DNA of 64,000 bases from Celeribacter baekdonensis (GTDB lineage Bacteria > Pseudomonadota > Alphaproteobacteria > Rhodobacterales > Rhodobacteraceae): positions 633,841 to 697,840 of the forward strand of contig NZ_FNBL01000001.1 of NCBI RefSeq assembly GCF_900102315.1. Direction: 5' to 3'. Under the pieces are notes generated by a model that did not search any database, had not been told where the DNA came from, and saw nothing but the letters and a program-made list of their open reading frames with translations. A program made the translations under genes and the position numbers. Below, in pieces: positions 24,379-33,647 of this stretch (its first letter is position 1; every line of letters starts with the position of its first letter).

Positions 24379-24936
24379 TTAGTTCCGGCCTTGACCCGGG
24401 CCTTTCATGCCTGAACGCCCGTCTTGCATATGGCCCTGCATCCGCTGTTGCATCAGTGCCAGTTCTTCTTGGCTGATCGCGCCATCCTTGTCGCGGTCCA
24501 GCCGGTCAAACAGGCTCACGCGCGGGGCGTTGCCCATTTCTTCGGCGCTCAACACACCATCGCCATCGGTGTCACGGTTTTGGATCATGGCTTCGGCGCG
24601 CATCTGCATCCGGTTCATGCGCTGTGCCTCTTGGTGGGCGAGCAATTCAGTCGCATCCACTGTGCCATTGCCATCCGCATCCACTTCGGCAAACCGTGCC
24701 GCTTTGAACGCATCGACCTCGGCCAAGGACAGTTTGCCATCGCCATCGCTGTCCACAGTGGCAAAATCAAACTCCGGTCCAAACGGCATAAACCCGTCTT
24801 GGCCGGCCATTCTCATATCACCACGCATCCCGCCCATTTGGGTGTGATTGCCCGAGCCACCAGCGGCAAACGCCGCGACAGACCCGCCAAGCACGGCGAC
24901 AAAAGCGAGGGCAGAGACAAATGTATTGCGTTTCAT
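24379..24936 (-). CDS. Exported protein with four EF-hands
   Basis: A 185-residue secreted or periplasmic protein with signal MKRNTFVSALAFVAVLGGSV and four complete EF-hand loops: DSDGDGKLSLAE, DADGNGTVDATE, DTDGDGVLSAEE and DRDKDGAISQEE. All carry acidic residues at positions 1, 3, 5 and 12, so calcium binding is likely. None has proline at loop position 2, the mark of lanmodulin. The tail is glycine- and methionine-rich. ATG 24936 has AAGGA 7 bases before it, better spaced than the ATG at 24942. It lies directly upstream of the ECF sigma gene in the same direction. Confidence 0.85.
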   Translation of the reverse strand: MKRNTFVSALAFVAVLGGSVAAFAAGGSGNHTQMGGMRGDMRMAGQDGFMPFGPEFDFATVDSDGDGKLSLAEVDAFKAARFAEVDADGNGTVDATELLAHQEAQRMNRMQMRAEAMIQNRDTDGDGVLSAEEMGNAPRVSLFDRLDRDKDGAISQEELALMQQRMQGHMQDGRSGMKGPGQGRN

Positions 24937-25184
24937 GTTCATTTCCTTTTCACAGGGTTACTCCTGCGCGCCACGGCGACCTCGCTTCGAGACCTACATG
25001 CGGCGCGCTTTGATACTTATGAAACGGGCCACCCTCGCACTTCCGTCGCAAACGGCTCAAATAATGTGAAAGACACTCACCCCGCCCCGGACGCGACATC
25101 GGGACGCAAGGACAAAGCGCGCAGCTTTGCGTAAGACTTTGTCGCTTACACTCACGCCCATATCCGCAAAGAGGCGAACCGCAC

Positions 25185-25619
25185 ATGACCGACACGACTC
25201 AGGGCCTCAGCGCCACCCCTTCTTCCCTGTCTGACACCGCCTTGGCGCGTGCTGGCGAACGCGAAATGCGCCCCGCCCTTTTGCGCGGCTGGAAACGGCG
25301 CTGCCCTTCCTGTGGCGGTGGTCCGATGATGAAAGGCTATTTGAAAGTCCGCGATGAATGTCCGGTCTGCGGTGAGGAATTGTTTCATCACCGTGCCGAT
25401 GACGGCCCCGCCTATTTGACCATTTTGATTGTCGGTCACCTGATGGCGCCGCTTTTGGGCTGGGCTTTTATCGAATTCCGCCCCGATCCTTTGGTCTTGA
25501 TCGCGATTTTTGCCACGGGCACCGTTGCCTTGTCGCTGTTCCTGTTGCCGCGGTTCAAAGGCATGATCGTGGCGTTTCAATGGGCCAAACGGATGAATGG
25601 CTTTGGCGATGACGCCTGA
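25185..25619 (+). CDS. DUF983 membrane protein
   Basis: A 144-residue protein with an N-terminal zinc-ribbon-like pair (CPSCGG and CPVCGE), then two membrane spans (AYLTILIVGHLMAPLLGWAF and LVLIAIFATGTVALSLFLL). DUF983 is common in alphaproteobacteria and often lies near cytochrome oxidase genes; its function is unknown. It faces the acetyltransferase gene end to end. Confidence 0.8.
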   Translation: MTDTTQGLSATPSSLSDTALARAGEREMRPALLRGWKRRCPSCGGGPMMKGYLKVRDECPVCGEELFHHRADDGPAYLTILIVGHLMAPLLGWAFIEFRPDPLVLIAIFATGTVALSLFLLPRFKGMIVAFQWAKRMNGFGDDA

Positions 25620-25641
25620 GCGATCCGCCCTTATAGCTCTT

Positions 25642-26097
25642 TTATAGCTCTTTGCTGAAATGCACCCGCTGATACCCGTCGCTTTCACCGCGATGGGTCT
25701 CGGAAAATCCCAGTTTGGGATAGAGGACCAGCGGCCCCTCCATCACCACATTGGTATAAACGTCGATACGCTGCGACCCCATCCTGCGCGCCTGCTCTTC
25801 GGCCCGCGTGATCAACAACCGCGCCAGCCCGCGCCCCTGCGCCGCCTCAGCCACCGCCAGAACATCCAGCATCGCCGTGCCGTCGTCTTGGGCATAGAGA
25901 TAGACCATGCCGAGCACCTCCGCGCCATCAATGGCCACGCTCACCAAGCCCGTTTCGATCAACGCCGCATAGTCATAAAATGTCGGTGCCGGGGGCTTGC
26001 CAATCTTTGGCGTGTAAATCGCAAAGGCCTCGGCCACCAAGCGCGTCACCGCCTCTGTGTCCGCGCGCGTCGCGGAGCGTAACACGATCTCGTCCAT
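25642..26097 (-). CDS. GNAT family N-acetyltransferase
   Basis: A 151-residue acetyltransferase. The acetyl-CoA binding loop is seen as AAQGRGLARLLI, and the C-terminal part YTNVVMEGPLVLYPKLGF fits the fold. The start at 26097 (MDEIVLRSATRADTEAV) is chosen because GNAT homologues begin here; the frame continues upstream to 26463 but that part is repeat-rich and has no domain. The substrate is not known. Confidence 0.75.
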   Translation of the reverse strand: MDEIVLRSATRADTEAVTRLVAEAFAIYTPKIGKPPAPTFYDYAALIETGLVSVAIDGAEVLGMVYLYAQDDGTAMLDVLAVAEAAQGRGLARLLITRAEEQARRMGSQRIDVYTNVVMEGPLVLYPKLGFSETHRGESDGYQRVHFSKEL

Positions 26098-26293
26098 GCG
26101 CGTCCTGTCGTCTCTGTCTGCGGTTCCGCCCAGCCTAACCTTGCCATAGCCTTCTGGCGAGCCTGTTCTTGCGCACCCCCTGCGCACCCCCCTGTGCACC
26201 CCCTGTGCATCCGCCTGCGGTCGCGCCCCGGTTGACAGAGGCGCGTGGTCGCGAAACGGTGTTCCAACCGACGTCCCCCGTAAAGAGACCGCC

Positions 26294-27289
26294 ATGCCCC
26301 AAACTGACATGCCACAAACCCACGTGCCACAAACCGACATGACCCAAACAGATTTCCCGCTGCTCGACCTTGCCGCCTTTGCCGCAGCCGATGCCACCGG
26401 CAAGGCCAAAATCGCCGCTGAGGTGGACCGCATCTGTGTCGAAACCGGGTTTCTTGCCGTCACGGGTCATGGCGTGCCACAGCCGGTGATCGACGCGATT
26501 TGGGCCAAGGCGCGCGGCTTTTTCGATCTTGCGCCCGAGGTTAAACACGGCGTCGCCCCGGCCTCCGGCGCGCCCTATGGCTATCTTGGTCCGGGCACAG
26601 AGGCCTTGGCCAAATCACGCGGCGAAGACACGCCACCCGACCTGAAGGAAAGCTTCAACGGCGGGCCTTTAAGCACCCCACCCGGCGAGACCGATCCCGA
26701 TGCTTTGGCCTTTTGCTATGCGCCCACACCTTGGCCAGACATGCCCGGTTTCCGTGCGGCATGGTGCGCCTATTATACTGAGATGGAGACGCTCGCCGCC
26801 CGGATCATGGAGGTCTTTGCCATTGCGCTCGATCTGCCGCAGAATCATTTCGCGGCCTTTATCGACACGCCGATCTCGGCGCTGCGCGCGCTGAATTACC
26901 CGGCCCAAGACAGCGCCCCGAAAGAAAACCAACTGCGCGCCGGGGCGCATACGGATTACGGCTCGCTCACAATCCTGTTGCCCGAACCCGGCTCGCGTGG
27001 CCTTGAAATCCTCACGCCTGAGGGCGAATGGCGCGGCGTACCGCCGATTGACGGCGCGTTTGTGATCAACATCGGCGATCTGATGACGCTCTGGACGGCT
27101 GGGCGCTGGACCTCGACCTTGCACCGTGTTGTCACCCCGCCCGATTGGGCATTCAGGCGGCGGATGTCCTTGGCGTTTTTCCACCAACCCAATTGGCACG
27201 CCGAGATCACCCCGCTGTCCGGCGCAGAAGCGGAAACGGTTATTTCCGGCCCCTATCTGATGAGCAAATTCGCCGCCGCCAACGGCTGA
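26294..27289 (+). CDS. 2-oxoglutarate/Fe(II)-dependent oxygenase, isopenicillin N synthase-like
   Basis: A 331-residue oxygenase. The N-terminal half has DRICVETGFLAVTGHGVP, the iron ligands are the HTD triad part in GAHTDYGSLTIL and the distal histidine in STLHRVV, and the RxS 2-oxoglutarate site is in RRRMSLAFF. Members oxidise small molecules such as amino-acid or plant-hormone-like compounds; the substrate here is not known. The N-terminus has four imperfect PQTD units (MPQTDMPQTHVPQTDMTQTD) from a 15-base repeat, so the true start could be 26294, 26309 or 26339. Confidence 0.82.
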   Translation: MPQTDMPQTHVPQTDMTQTDFPLLDLAAFAAADATGKAKIAAEVDRICVETGFLAVTGHGVPQPVIDAIWAKARGFFDLAPEVKHGVAPASGAPYGYLGPGTEALAKSRGEDTPPDLKESFNGGPLSTPPGETDPDALAFCYAPTPWPDMPGFRAAWCAYYTEMETLAARIMEVFAIALDLPQNHFAAFIDTPISALRALNYPAQDSAPKENQLRAGAHTDYGSLTILLPEPGSRGLEILTPEGEWRGVPPIDGAFVINIGDLMTLWTAGRWTSTLHRVVTPPDWAFRRRMSLAFFHQPNWHAEITPLSGAEAETVISGPYLMSKFAAANG

Positions 27290-27613
27290 CACACAAAAGT
27301 CCCATCCTTGCGGACAGGGCCTTTGCCTTCATTGCTGCTCAAATACTCTAGCCTGAGGTGAGCCGCCCCTTAGACTTTGCCGTTGCGTCCGCGCCGCGCG
27401 TCCGGGTGCAACGCCGTGCCTAAAGCGTCACGCGAGCGGTACTCCATTCATGAATCCGTGCCCCCCTATGACACGCCCCTTCTCTTTGCCTTGATCTGAG
27501 CCAAGGTTTTGACCGCTTTGCGCACCCGCATGCCTCAACAGCTTGCGTCACCCGGTTCTGAATGGTCTAATCCTAGCCCAACGAGCAAACTCTAAGAATC
27601 GAGCGCCACACCC
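27290..27613. other. Gene-free region before parE
   Basis: These 324 bases lie between two genes on the same strand. They hold no plausible coding frame. A modest AT-rich patch around 27330-27360 may be a promoter for parE. No operator, terminator with T-run or RNA gene was recognised. Confidence 0.4.
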
Positions 27614-29590
27614 ATGTCCGACGATCTCCTTTCCGGCCAACCCGATCCCAATCTCAAAGCCAAAGCCTCCACCTATGACGCCTCCTCCATTCAAGTCCTC
27701 GAAGACATGGAACACGTCCGGTTGCGCCCCGGCATGTATATCGGCGGTAAGGATGAGCGCGCTTTGCATCACATGGTGGCCGAGATCATCGACAACTCGA
27801 TGGACGAAGCCGTCGCCGGACACGCGTCCTGGATTGAGGTCGAGCTGCATGAAAACGGCCATGTCTCCGTGCGTGACAACGGTCGCGGCATCCCGATTGG
27901 CGCGCATCCGAAAGACCCGTCAAAATCCGCACTCGAAATCATTTTCTGTACCCTGAACGCCGGCGGCAAATTCTCGGGCGACAGCTATGAAACCTCCGGC
28001 GGTCTGCATGGCGTCGGCTCCTCTGTGGTCAACGCGCTGTCCGATCATTTGCGCGTCGAAGTGGCGCAAAGCAAAGAGCTTTACGCCATGGAGTTTTCCC
28101 GTGGCGTGCCACAGGGCAAGCTGGCCAAAATCGGTGCGGCTCCGAACCGGCGTGGCACCTCCGTGACCTTTCACCCGGACCCCGAGATTTTCGGCGCGCT
28201 CAAACTCAAACCCGCCCGCCTTTTTGCCATGGCGCGGTCCAAAGCCTATCTGTTTTCCGGCGTCGAAATCCGTTGGAAAACCGCGATCAAGGACGGGGAC
28301 ACCCCGCTTGAGGCAAAATTCCATTTCCCCGGCGGGCTTGCCGATTACCTCTCAGAGACCATGGGCGGCGCCACCACCTATGCCGACAAACCCTTTGCGG
28401 GGTCCGTGTCTTTTGAAAAATTCAAAGCCCCCGGCAAGGTCGAATGGGCGATCAATTGGACGCCTGCGCGCGATGGTTTTATCCAGTCCTATTGCAACAC
28501 CGTGCCCACCCCCGAAGGCGGCACCCACGAGGCCGGATTTTGGGCCGCGATCCTGAAAGGCATCAAGGCCTACGGCGAGTTGGTCGGCAACAAAAAGGCC
28601 CAAAACATCACCCGCGAAGACCTGACCACGGGGGCCGGCGCTTTGGTGTCCTGCTTCATCCGCGAGCCGGAATTCGTCGGCCAGACCAAGGACCGTTTGG
28701 CCACCACAGAGGCGCAGCGCATGGTCGAAAACTCCGTGCGCGATCACTTTGACAACTGGCTGGCCGCCGATACGAAATCCGCCGGTTCCATCCTCGACTT
28801 CCTCGTGTTGCGCGCCGAGGAACGCCTGCGTCGTCGCCAGGAAAAAGAGACCCAGCGCAAGACCGCGACCAAGAAACTGCGGCTTCCGGGCAAGCTCACC
28901 GATTGCTCATCGAAAGACCGCGTCGGCACCGAATTGTTCATCGTCGAGGGCGACTCTGCCGGCGGCTCCGCCAAGGGCGCGCGCAAACGCGAAACGCAGG
29001 CTTTGCTGCCGCTCAAGGGCAAAATCCTAAACGTCTTGGGCGCGGCCTCCGGCAAGCTCAACACCAACCAGGAAATTTCTGATCTCTGCGAAGCCTTGGG
29101 CGTCCAAATGGGCACGCGCTTTAACGTCGAAGACCTGCGTTATGAGAAAATCATCATCATGACCGATGCGGACGTCGATGGGGCCCATATTGCCGCGCTG
29201 TTGATGACCTTCTTCTACACCCAAATGCGCCCGCTGATCGACCAAGGCCACCTGTATCTCGCCTGCCCGCCGCTCTACCGCCTGACCCAAGGCGCGAAAC
29301 GGCTTTATGTCTCTGATGATGCTGAGAAGAATGAGTGGATGGAAAAGGGTCTTGGCGGCAAGGGCAAGATTGACGTGCAGCGGTTCAAAGGCCTTGGCGA
29401 AATGGACGCAAAGGATTTGAAAGAGACCACAATGGACCCCAAATCCCGCAAGCTGATCCGGGTGACAATCCAAGAGGATTTCCCCGGTGAAACGGCGGAT
29501 TTGGTGGAGCGTTTGATGGGGAAAAAACCGGAACTGCGGTATCAGTATATTCAGGAAAACGCGCAGTTTGTTGAGGAACTGGATGTTTGA
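27614..29590 (+). CDS. parE: DNA topoisomerase IV subunit B
   Basis: A 658-residue type IIA topoisomerase ATPase subunit that works with ParC to unlink daughter chromosomes. Seen in order: ATP-binding GHKL motifs (EIIDNSMDEAVAG, VRDNGRGIPIG, TSGGLHGVGSSVVNALS), the transducer domain, and the TOPRIM segment (LFIVEGDSAGGSAKGAR, IIIMTDADVDGAHI), ending with RFKGLGEMDAKDLKETTMDP. TOPRIM with EGDSAGGSAKGARKRETQA is the ParE rather than GyrB form. parC is not in the window. Confidence 0.95.
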   Translation: MSDDLLSGQPDPNLKAKASTYDASSIQVLEDMEHVRLRPGMYIGGKDERALHHMVAEIIDNSMDEAVAGHASWIEVELHENGHVSVRDNGRGIPIGAHPKDPSKSALEIIFCTLNAGGKFSGDSYETSGGLHGVGSSVVNALSDHLRVEVAQSKELYAMEFSRGVPQGKLAKIGAAPNRRGTSVTFHPDPEIFGALKLKPARLFAMARSKAYLFSGVEIRWKTAIKDGDTPLEAKFHFPGGLADYLSETMGGATTYADKPFAGSVSFEKFKAPGKVEWAINWTPARDGFIQSYCNTVPTPEGGTHEAGFWAAILKGIKAYGELVGNKKAQNITREDLTTGAGALVSCFIREPEFVGQTKDRLATTEAQRMVENSVRDHFDNWLAADTKSAGSILDFLVLRAEERLRRRQEKETQRKTATKKLRLPGKLTDCSSKDRVGTELFIVEGDSAGGSAKGARKRETQALLPLKGKILNVLGAASGKLNTNQEISDLCEALGVQMGTRFNVEDLRYEKIIIMTDADVDGAHIAALLMTFFYTQMRPLIDQGHLYLACPPLYRLTQGAKRLYVSDDAEKNEWMEKGLGGKGKIDVQRFKGLGEMDAKDLKETTMDPKSRKLIRVTIQEDFPGETADLVERLMGKKPELRYQYIQENAQFVEELDV

Positions 29591-30357
29591 AACGAACCCA
29601 TTGGATATCTCTGCGGAGTATTAAAGTTCATGAGTTTACACAAACTTTACGTTTCCTTAAAAAGTCTGGTCATCAATGGCCCGAAATTCTAACGCGACTA
29701 TCTCAGATTCAGCAGGAAAGCACACGCAAAGCCTTTAAATCTCTCGGGATGCCGATTGCATTTTACTACGCAATCAAAACGTTTGGCGACACAACAGAAG
29801 TTGCTATTTCATTCAATGAACTAAAGCTTGCCGCACCAGCCGGTCTTGTCTCAATGTTCGCAAGCATTACGATACCGTTTGTTGTGCTGTATCTCCAAAA
29901 TGCGTTTATGGCGATTATTGTAAGAGCCCGTGAGGTGGGGAGAATCCATGTTCGAAACTTCTCGGTTTCTGCCTATTCTCAGTTTAACGGCGACGAAGAA
30001 TTTGGGCTTTCCATACCTTCCCTTCCATTTGGTTTTTTCGAGGAAAAGTTCCCGGCGAGTAAAATACTAGAAATTATCTTACTGCTTTTGTTGCTTTTCA
30101 TGTTTCTACCGATATTTCTGCTTTCAGTATTCTTAGTGAAATATCAGTATGAAGTACTCATGACGGCAGAAACAGGTTTTACAAACAACCTTGGAGCCTC
30201 GCTCGGCCTCATATCAATCGGTAGCGCGCTCATTTACATTGTCCTTTTTAACTGCCCTTTGCCAATGAGGAAAAATGTTCCTCACATTCGCTGGGGATTT
30301 TTGTATAGAGTTTCAAAAATCATTCCCCACCCTCAGCTAGAGAAGTGGCTACAATAG
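29587..30357 (+). CDS. AT-rich membrane protein of unknown function
   Basis: A 256-residue protein of no recognised family. Four strongly hydrophobic segments are seen: SMFASITIPFVVLYLQNAFM, ILEIILLLLLLFMFLPIFLL, GLISIGSALIYIVLFN and a weaker one near residue 55. The start is a TTG that overlaps the TGA of parE (TTGA), with GAGGAA upstream, so translation would be coupled to parE; the first internal ATG would lose the N-terminal 54 residues. The composition is visibly AT-richer than all neighbours and the codons differ, pointing to acquired DNA. No transposase, tRNA or attachment repeat is seen beside it. Confidence 0.6.
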   Translation: MKRTHWISLRSIKVHEFTQTLRFLKKSGHQWPEILTRLSQIQQESTRKAFKSLGMPIAFYYAIKTFGDTTEVAISFNELKLAAPAGLVSMFASITIPFVVLYLQNAFMAIIVRAREVGRIHVRNFSVSAYSQFNGDEEFGLSIPSLPFGFFEEKFPASKILEIILLLLLLFMFLPIFLLSVFLVKYQYEVLMTAETGFTNNLGASLGLISIGSALIYIVLFNCPLPMRKNVPHIRWGFLYRVSKIIPHPQLEKWLQ

Positions 30358-30491
30358 AGCCAAAGCCCCCGTGAGGACGAACCACACCCGCAAACCCCAA
30401 ACATCAGCCCTCTTCCGCCCATCACGAAACTGTCAGGCAACCTTCCCCCGCCGCCTCCGGTATAGTGCGGAAAACCCATTTGGAGGCTCGC

Positions 30492-30809
30492 ATGTCCAAT
30501 CTGACCAAACCGCTTCTTATCGCCGTCATGGCCCTCACCGCCGCGCCGGCCTTGGCGGATAAAGGCCATAACAATGGCAAAGGCTGGGGCGTTGGTCACG
30601 TCCCGCCCGGTCACGCCAAGAAAATGCGCTATGGCTACGGGGATCGCCTCCCGGAGGGCTATGTGATCCTGCGCGATTATGATCGCTATCACCTGCCTGA
30701 CCCGGATGGCGACCGCTATGCGCAATATGACGGGCAAATCTATAAGGTCGCCCGCGATGCCGCCACCGTGGTTTCGGCCATCGGGATTATTTCTGATCTG
30801 TTGAATTGA
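30492..30809 (+). CDS. RcnB-like periplasmic protein
   Basis: A 105-residue exported protein: signal MSNLTKPLLIAVMALTAAPALA, then a glycine- and histidine-rich part (DKGHNNGKGWGVGHVPPGHAKK) and the RcnB-type section GDRLPEGYVILRDYDRYHLP. RcnB in E. coli is linked to nickel and cobalt homeostasis; here a metal link is suggested only by the histidines. ATG 30492 follows GGAGG. The signal peptide and conserved core fit the family's usual short length. Confidence 0.7.
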   Translation: MSNLTKPLLIAVMALTAAPALADKGHNNGKGWGVGHVPPGHAKKMRYGYGDRLPEGYVILRDYDRYHLPDPDGDRYAQYDGQIYKVARDAATVVSAIGIISDLLN

Positions 30810-30817
30810 CCCTTTAG

Positions 30818-30849
30818 GGGTCGGCCCTCAGCACGGGTGGGGCCGACCC
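30818..30849 (+). terminator. Hairpin after the RcnB-like gene
   Basis: GGGTCGGCCC and GGGCCGACCC form a 10-bp stem with a 12-base loop just after the stop. The T-run is poor on both strands, so it may act as a weak bidirectional terminator with the convergent lolD gene. Confidence 0.55.
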
Positions 30850-30910
30850 AAATTCTCCCGACACACATCATGTATCTTTTGCATGAAAACAGCGGCTTAC
30901 GACCGACATC

Positions 30911-31591
30911 TCACGCAGGGACGACCTGTCCCATATCCAGCTTCACCACCCGGTCCATCTTGGCCGCCAACTCATGATTGTGCGTGGCGATCAGCGCCGA
31001 CAGCCCCTCGTCGCGCACCAATCCCATCAGCACGTCAAACACCAAATCCGAGGTCTCGGGGTCAAGGTTCCCGGTCGGCTCATCCGCCAGCAAAAGCCCC
31101 GGCCCATTGGCCAGCGCGCGGCAAAACGCCACCCGTTGTTGTTCGCCCCCCGACAGCGCGGCGGGGCGGTGCAAAGCGCGCGACGAAATTCCGACTTTGT
31201 CCAAAAGGCTCATGGCGCGGGCTTCGGCCTCAGCCACAGGCACGGCATTGGCAAGTTGCGGCAGGACCACGTTTTCAAGCGCGGTGAATTCCGGCAACAG
31301 GTGGTGAAATTGGTAGATGAACCCTACACCCGCGCGGCGCATCGCGGTGCGCCGACGATCGCCCAGACCCGTCATGTCCTGCCCATCAATCGTCACCGTC
31401 CCCGCGTCCGGCACGTCCAACAGCCCGGCGATGTGCAACAGCGTCGATTTCCCCGCCCCGGACGGCGCGGTCAGGGCCACGACCTCGCCGCGCGCAATAT
31501 TCAAATCAATGCCGCGCAGGACCTCGATTTGGTTGGGTTTTCCGGCGTTGTAGGTCTTGGTGATGCCTTTGATCTCCAACATATTATTCAT
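30911..31591 (-). CDS. lolD: Lipoprotein-releasing system ATP-binding protein LolD
   Basis: A 226-residue ABC ATPase of the LolD/MacB type. Walker A is [10 protein letters not shown]-loop [10 protein letters not shown], signature LSGGEQQR, Walker [13 protein letters not shown] and switch histidine in IATHN. It powers release of outer-membrane lipoproteins from the inner membrane to LolA. Its start overlaps the stop of the LolC/E-type gene by 8 bases, giving a compact two-gene unit that also places the function. Confidence 0.92.
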   Translation of the reverse strand: MNNMLEIKGITKTYNAGKPNQIEVLRGIDLNIARGEVVALTAPSGAGKSTLLHIAGLLDVPDAGTVTIDGQDMTGLGDRRRTAMRRAGVGFIYQFHHLLPEFTALENVVLPQLANAVPVAEAEARAMSLLDKVGISSRALHRPAALSGGEQQRVAFCRALANGPGLLLADEPTGNLDPETSDLVFDVLMGLVRDEGLSALIATHNHELAAKMDRVVKLDMGQVVPA

Positions 31592-32879
31592 AACGCAGCG
31601 CCTCCACCGGGTTCATCCGCGCGGCTCGGCGCGCCGGGAAAATCGTGACCACAAAGGACAGGCCAAGCGAGAGCGACACCGCCTTAAACACATCCGCCGC
31701 GCGCAATTCCGCCGGCAGAGCATAGATGCCCCGGATCGACGGGTCCCACACACCGCCGCCATTCATCCAATTCACAAAGGACATAATCTGATCAATGTAG
31801 ATGGCAAACAGCGACCCGATGAGCACGCCAAACACTGTGCCGACCAGGCCAGTGAGCGAGCCACAGATGAAAAAGATCCGCAGCACGGAAGCCTCGGTCA
31901 GCCCGATGGTGCGCAAAATACCAATGTCGCGACCTTTGTTTTTGACCAACATGATCAGGCCGGAAACAATGTTCATCGCCGCAATCAGCACGAGGACCGA
32001 GAGGATGACGAACATCACATTGTCCTCGATGTCGAGCGCGCGCAGGAATGACCCCGACGCATCGCGCCAGGTCCAAACCAGCCCACGCTCCCCCACCGCT
32101 TGCAGCAGGGGAATGGCCATCTCATCGACCGCTTCGGGATGGGTCACCATGACCTCGATCTCATCGGCGGTGTCGCCGCGGTTGAAATAGGTTTGCGCTT
32201 CAGAGAATGGCAGGTAAACCCGAGTTTTATCAATATCATAGCGACCCGCAGAAAAGACATAAACGACCTCGAAAGAGGACACGCGCGGACTTGTACCAAA
32301 GGCGGTCTTGGCCCCGTCCGGCGAGATCAATTTGATCTTATCGCCGACCGTCACGCCCAGATCACGCGCCACACCGGAGCCGATGGCAACGCCGTCCGCA
32401 AAGCGGGTGACATCGCCCCAGTGGTCGTCCGGAGTGATCGCCACGCGGGGGATCGTCATCAGGTCGTCAGGTGCGATGCCGTAAATCTCGACCCCCGCAT
32501 TGGAGCCACGATAAGAGGCCAAAACCTGTCCCTTCACCAAAGGTGCGGCACGGGTGACGCCGGGCACGGCGGCAAGGGATTTGGCCCATTGCGTGTAGTC
32601 CGGGATGGTGCGCGCGGTTTGGCCCGCCTCATCGACATAGATCGAGGAATAGACCGTCACATGGGCGTTGGAGCCAAGGATTGTGGCAACAAATTCATCG
32701 CGGAACCCAGTGCGCACGGCCAATGTGATGATCAGCGCCGCCACCGCCAAAGTGATCCCGATCAGAGAGATCCAGGTCATCACCGAGACGCCGCCTTCTT
32801 CGCGTCGGGCCCGCAGATAAGCCCATGCGATTTTCCACTCAAAGCGTGAGAAGGGCTTGGTTGATTTGGCCTGTGTCAT
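31584..32879 (-). CDS. lolC: Lipoprotein-releasing system permease LolC/LolE
   Basis: A 431-residue FtsX/MacB-type membrane protein with one N-terminal span ([23 protein letters not shown]), a large periplasmic domain and three C-terminal spans ([63 protein letters not shown]). One gene serves where enterobacteria use LolC plus LolE. It forms an operon with lolD. Confidence 0.92.
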   Translation of the reverse strand: MTQAKSTKPFSRFEWKIAWAYLRARREEGGVSVMTWISLIGITLAVAALIITLAVRTGFRDEFVATILGSNAHVTVYSSIYVDEAGQTARTIPDYTQWAKSLAAVPGVTRAAPLVKGQVLASYRGSNAGVEIYGIAPDDLMTIPRVAITPDDHWGDVTRFADGVAIGSGVARDLGVTVGDKIKLISPDGAKTAFGTSPRVSSFEVVYVFSAGRYDIDKTRVYLPFSEAQTYFNRGDTADEIEVMVTHPEAVDEMAIPLLQAVGERGLVWTWRDASGSFLRALDIEDNVMFVILSVLVLIAAMNIVSGLIMLVKNKGRDIGILRTIGLTEASVLRIFFICGSLTGLVGTVFGVLIGSLFAIYIDQIMSFVNWMNGGGVWDPSIRGIYALPAELRAADVFKAVSLSLGLSFVVTIFPARRAARMNPVEALRYE

Positions 32880-32995
32880 GGTCCGATGGGGCTCCGTTTA
32901 AAGTTGCCAGACCATTCCCTTTGACAGGGCAAAGGTCAAGCGCCCGCCCGGATTTTGCACAAACAGACGCGTGAACAGAGCGTTACAGTAATGGC

Positions 32996-33505
32996 TTAGA
33001 AGGTCAGCCCGTCTTTGGATTTGCGGCGCTTGAACGGCCAAGCCAAAAGCCACAACACGGCAAACACGCCGCCCCATCCGGAGAAATATCCGATCAGCGC
33101 GGACAGGCCACCCGCCACAGAAAGCGGCATGGCAGGCACGAAATTGTCCCATGTGGTGCGGGCCAATTCAAAGTCGGAGATGCGCTGTGGCATGGTCAGA
33201 CGCTCCAGCGGCGAGGCATCGCGCAGCATCGCCAAATCTTCGGACAAGCGATCATAGCGGGCGAAGGTGATGCGCATATCGCGACGGCGGTTTTCCAAAA
33301 ACACCGAACCGCCCATCGAGGCCAGTGCAGCCTCGCGCGTCATATCGGCCTTTTGCGCCGAGGCGTCAAAATCCGTGATCACAACGGCAAGTGCATCCAC
33401 CTGACCGCCGAGCCTTTGGGTATATTGTTGGGAAAACTCTGGGAACTGGGAAACAATGGCAGCCCCAAACAGGCCACCCACAAGTGTGAGTGTTTTGACG
33501 ATCAT
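32996..33505 (-). CDS. DUF2937 membrane protein
   Basis: A 169-residue protein with an N-terminal span (MIVKTLTLVGGLFGAAIVSQ), a helical periplasmic or cytoplasmic part (FSQQYTQRLGGQVDALAVVITDFDASAQ) and a C-terminal pair of spans (LSALIGYFSGWGGVFAVLWLL) followed by a basic tail KRRKSK. This is the DUF2937 pattern, of unknown function. It lies between lolC and proS on the same strand. Confidence 0.75.
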   Translation of the reverse strand: MIVKTLTLVGGLFGAAIVSQFPEFSQQYTQRLGGQVDALAVVITDFDASAQKADMTREAALASMGGSVFLENRRRDMRITFARYDRLSEDLAMLRDASPLERLTMPQRISDFELARTTWDNFVPAMPLSVAGGLSALIGYFSGWGGVFAVLWLLAWPFKRRKSKDGLTF

Positions 33506-33647
33506 GTCGCGCTCCTCTGCCTCGCCCCCATCTGACGCGGGGGTCGTGGCGCGAAGGTTAAAAGGATTCGGGGGCGCAAGACAAACATGTCCCCGCCCCC
33601 GATGATCAAAACCGCGATTTCTTGCCTATTGCGGCCAAGATCGGCGT

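Noticed and set aside
24379-24936. Possible lanmodulin
   Set aside because: There are four EF-hands, but none has proline at loop position 2 and the spacing between hands is of the calmodulin/calsymin type; calcium is more likely.
29587-30357. Possible insertion sequence or prophage remnant
   Set aside because: The AT-rich gene has no transposase, integrase, terminal inverted repeat or target duplication that I can see.
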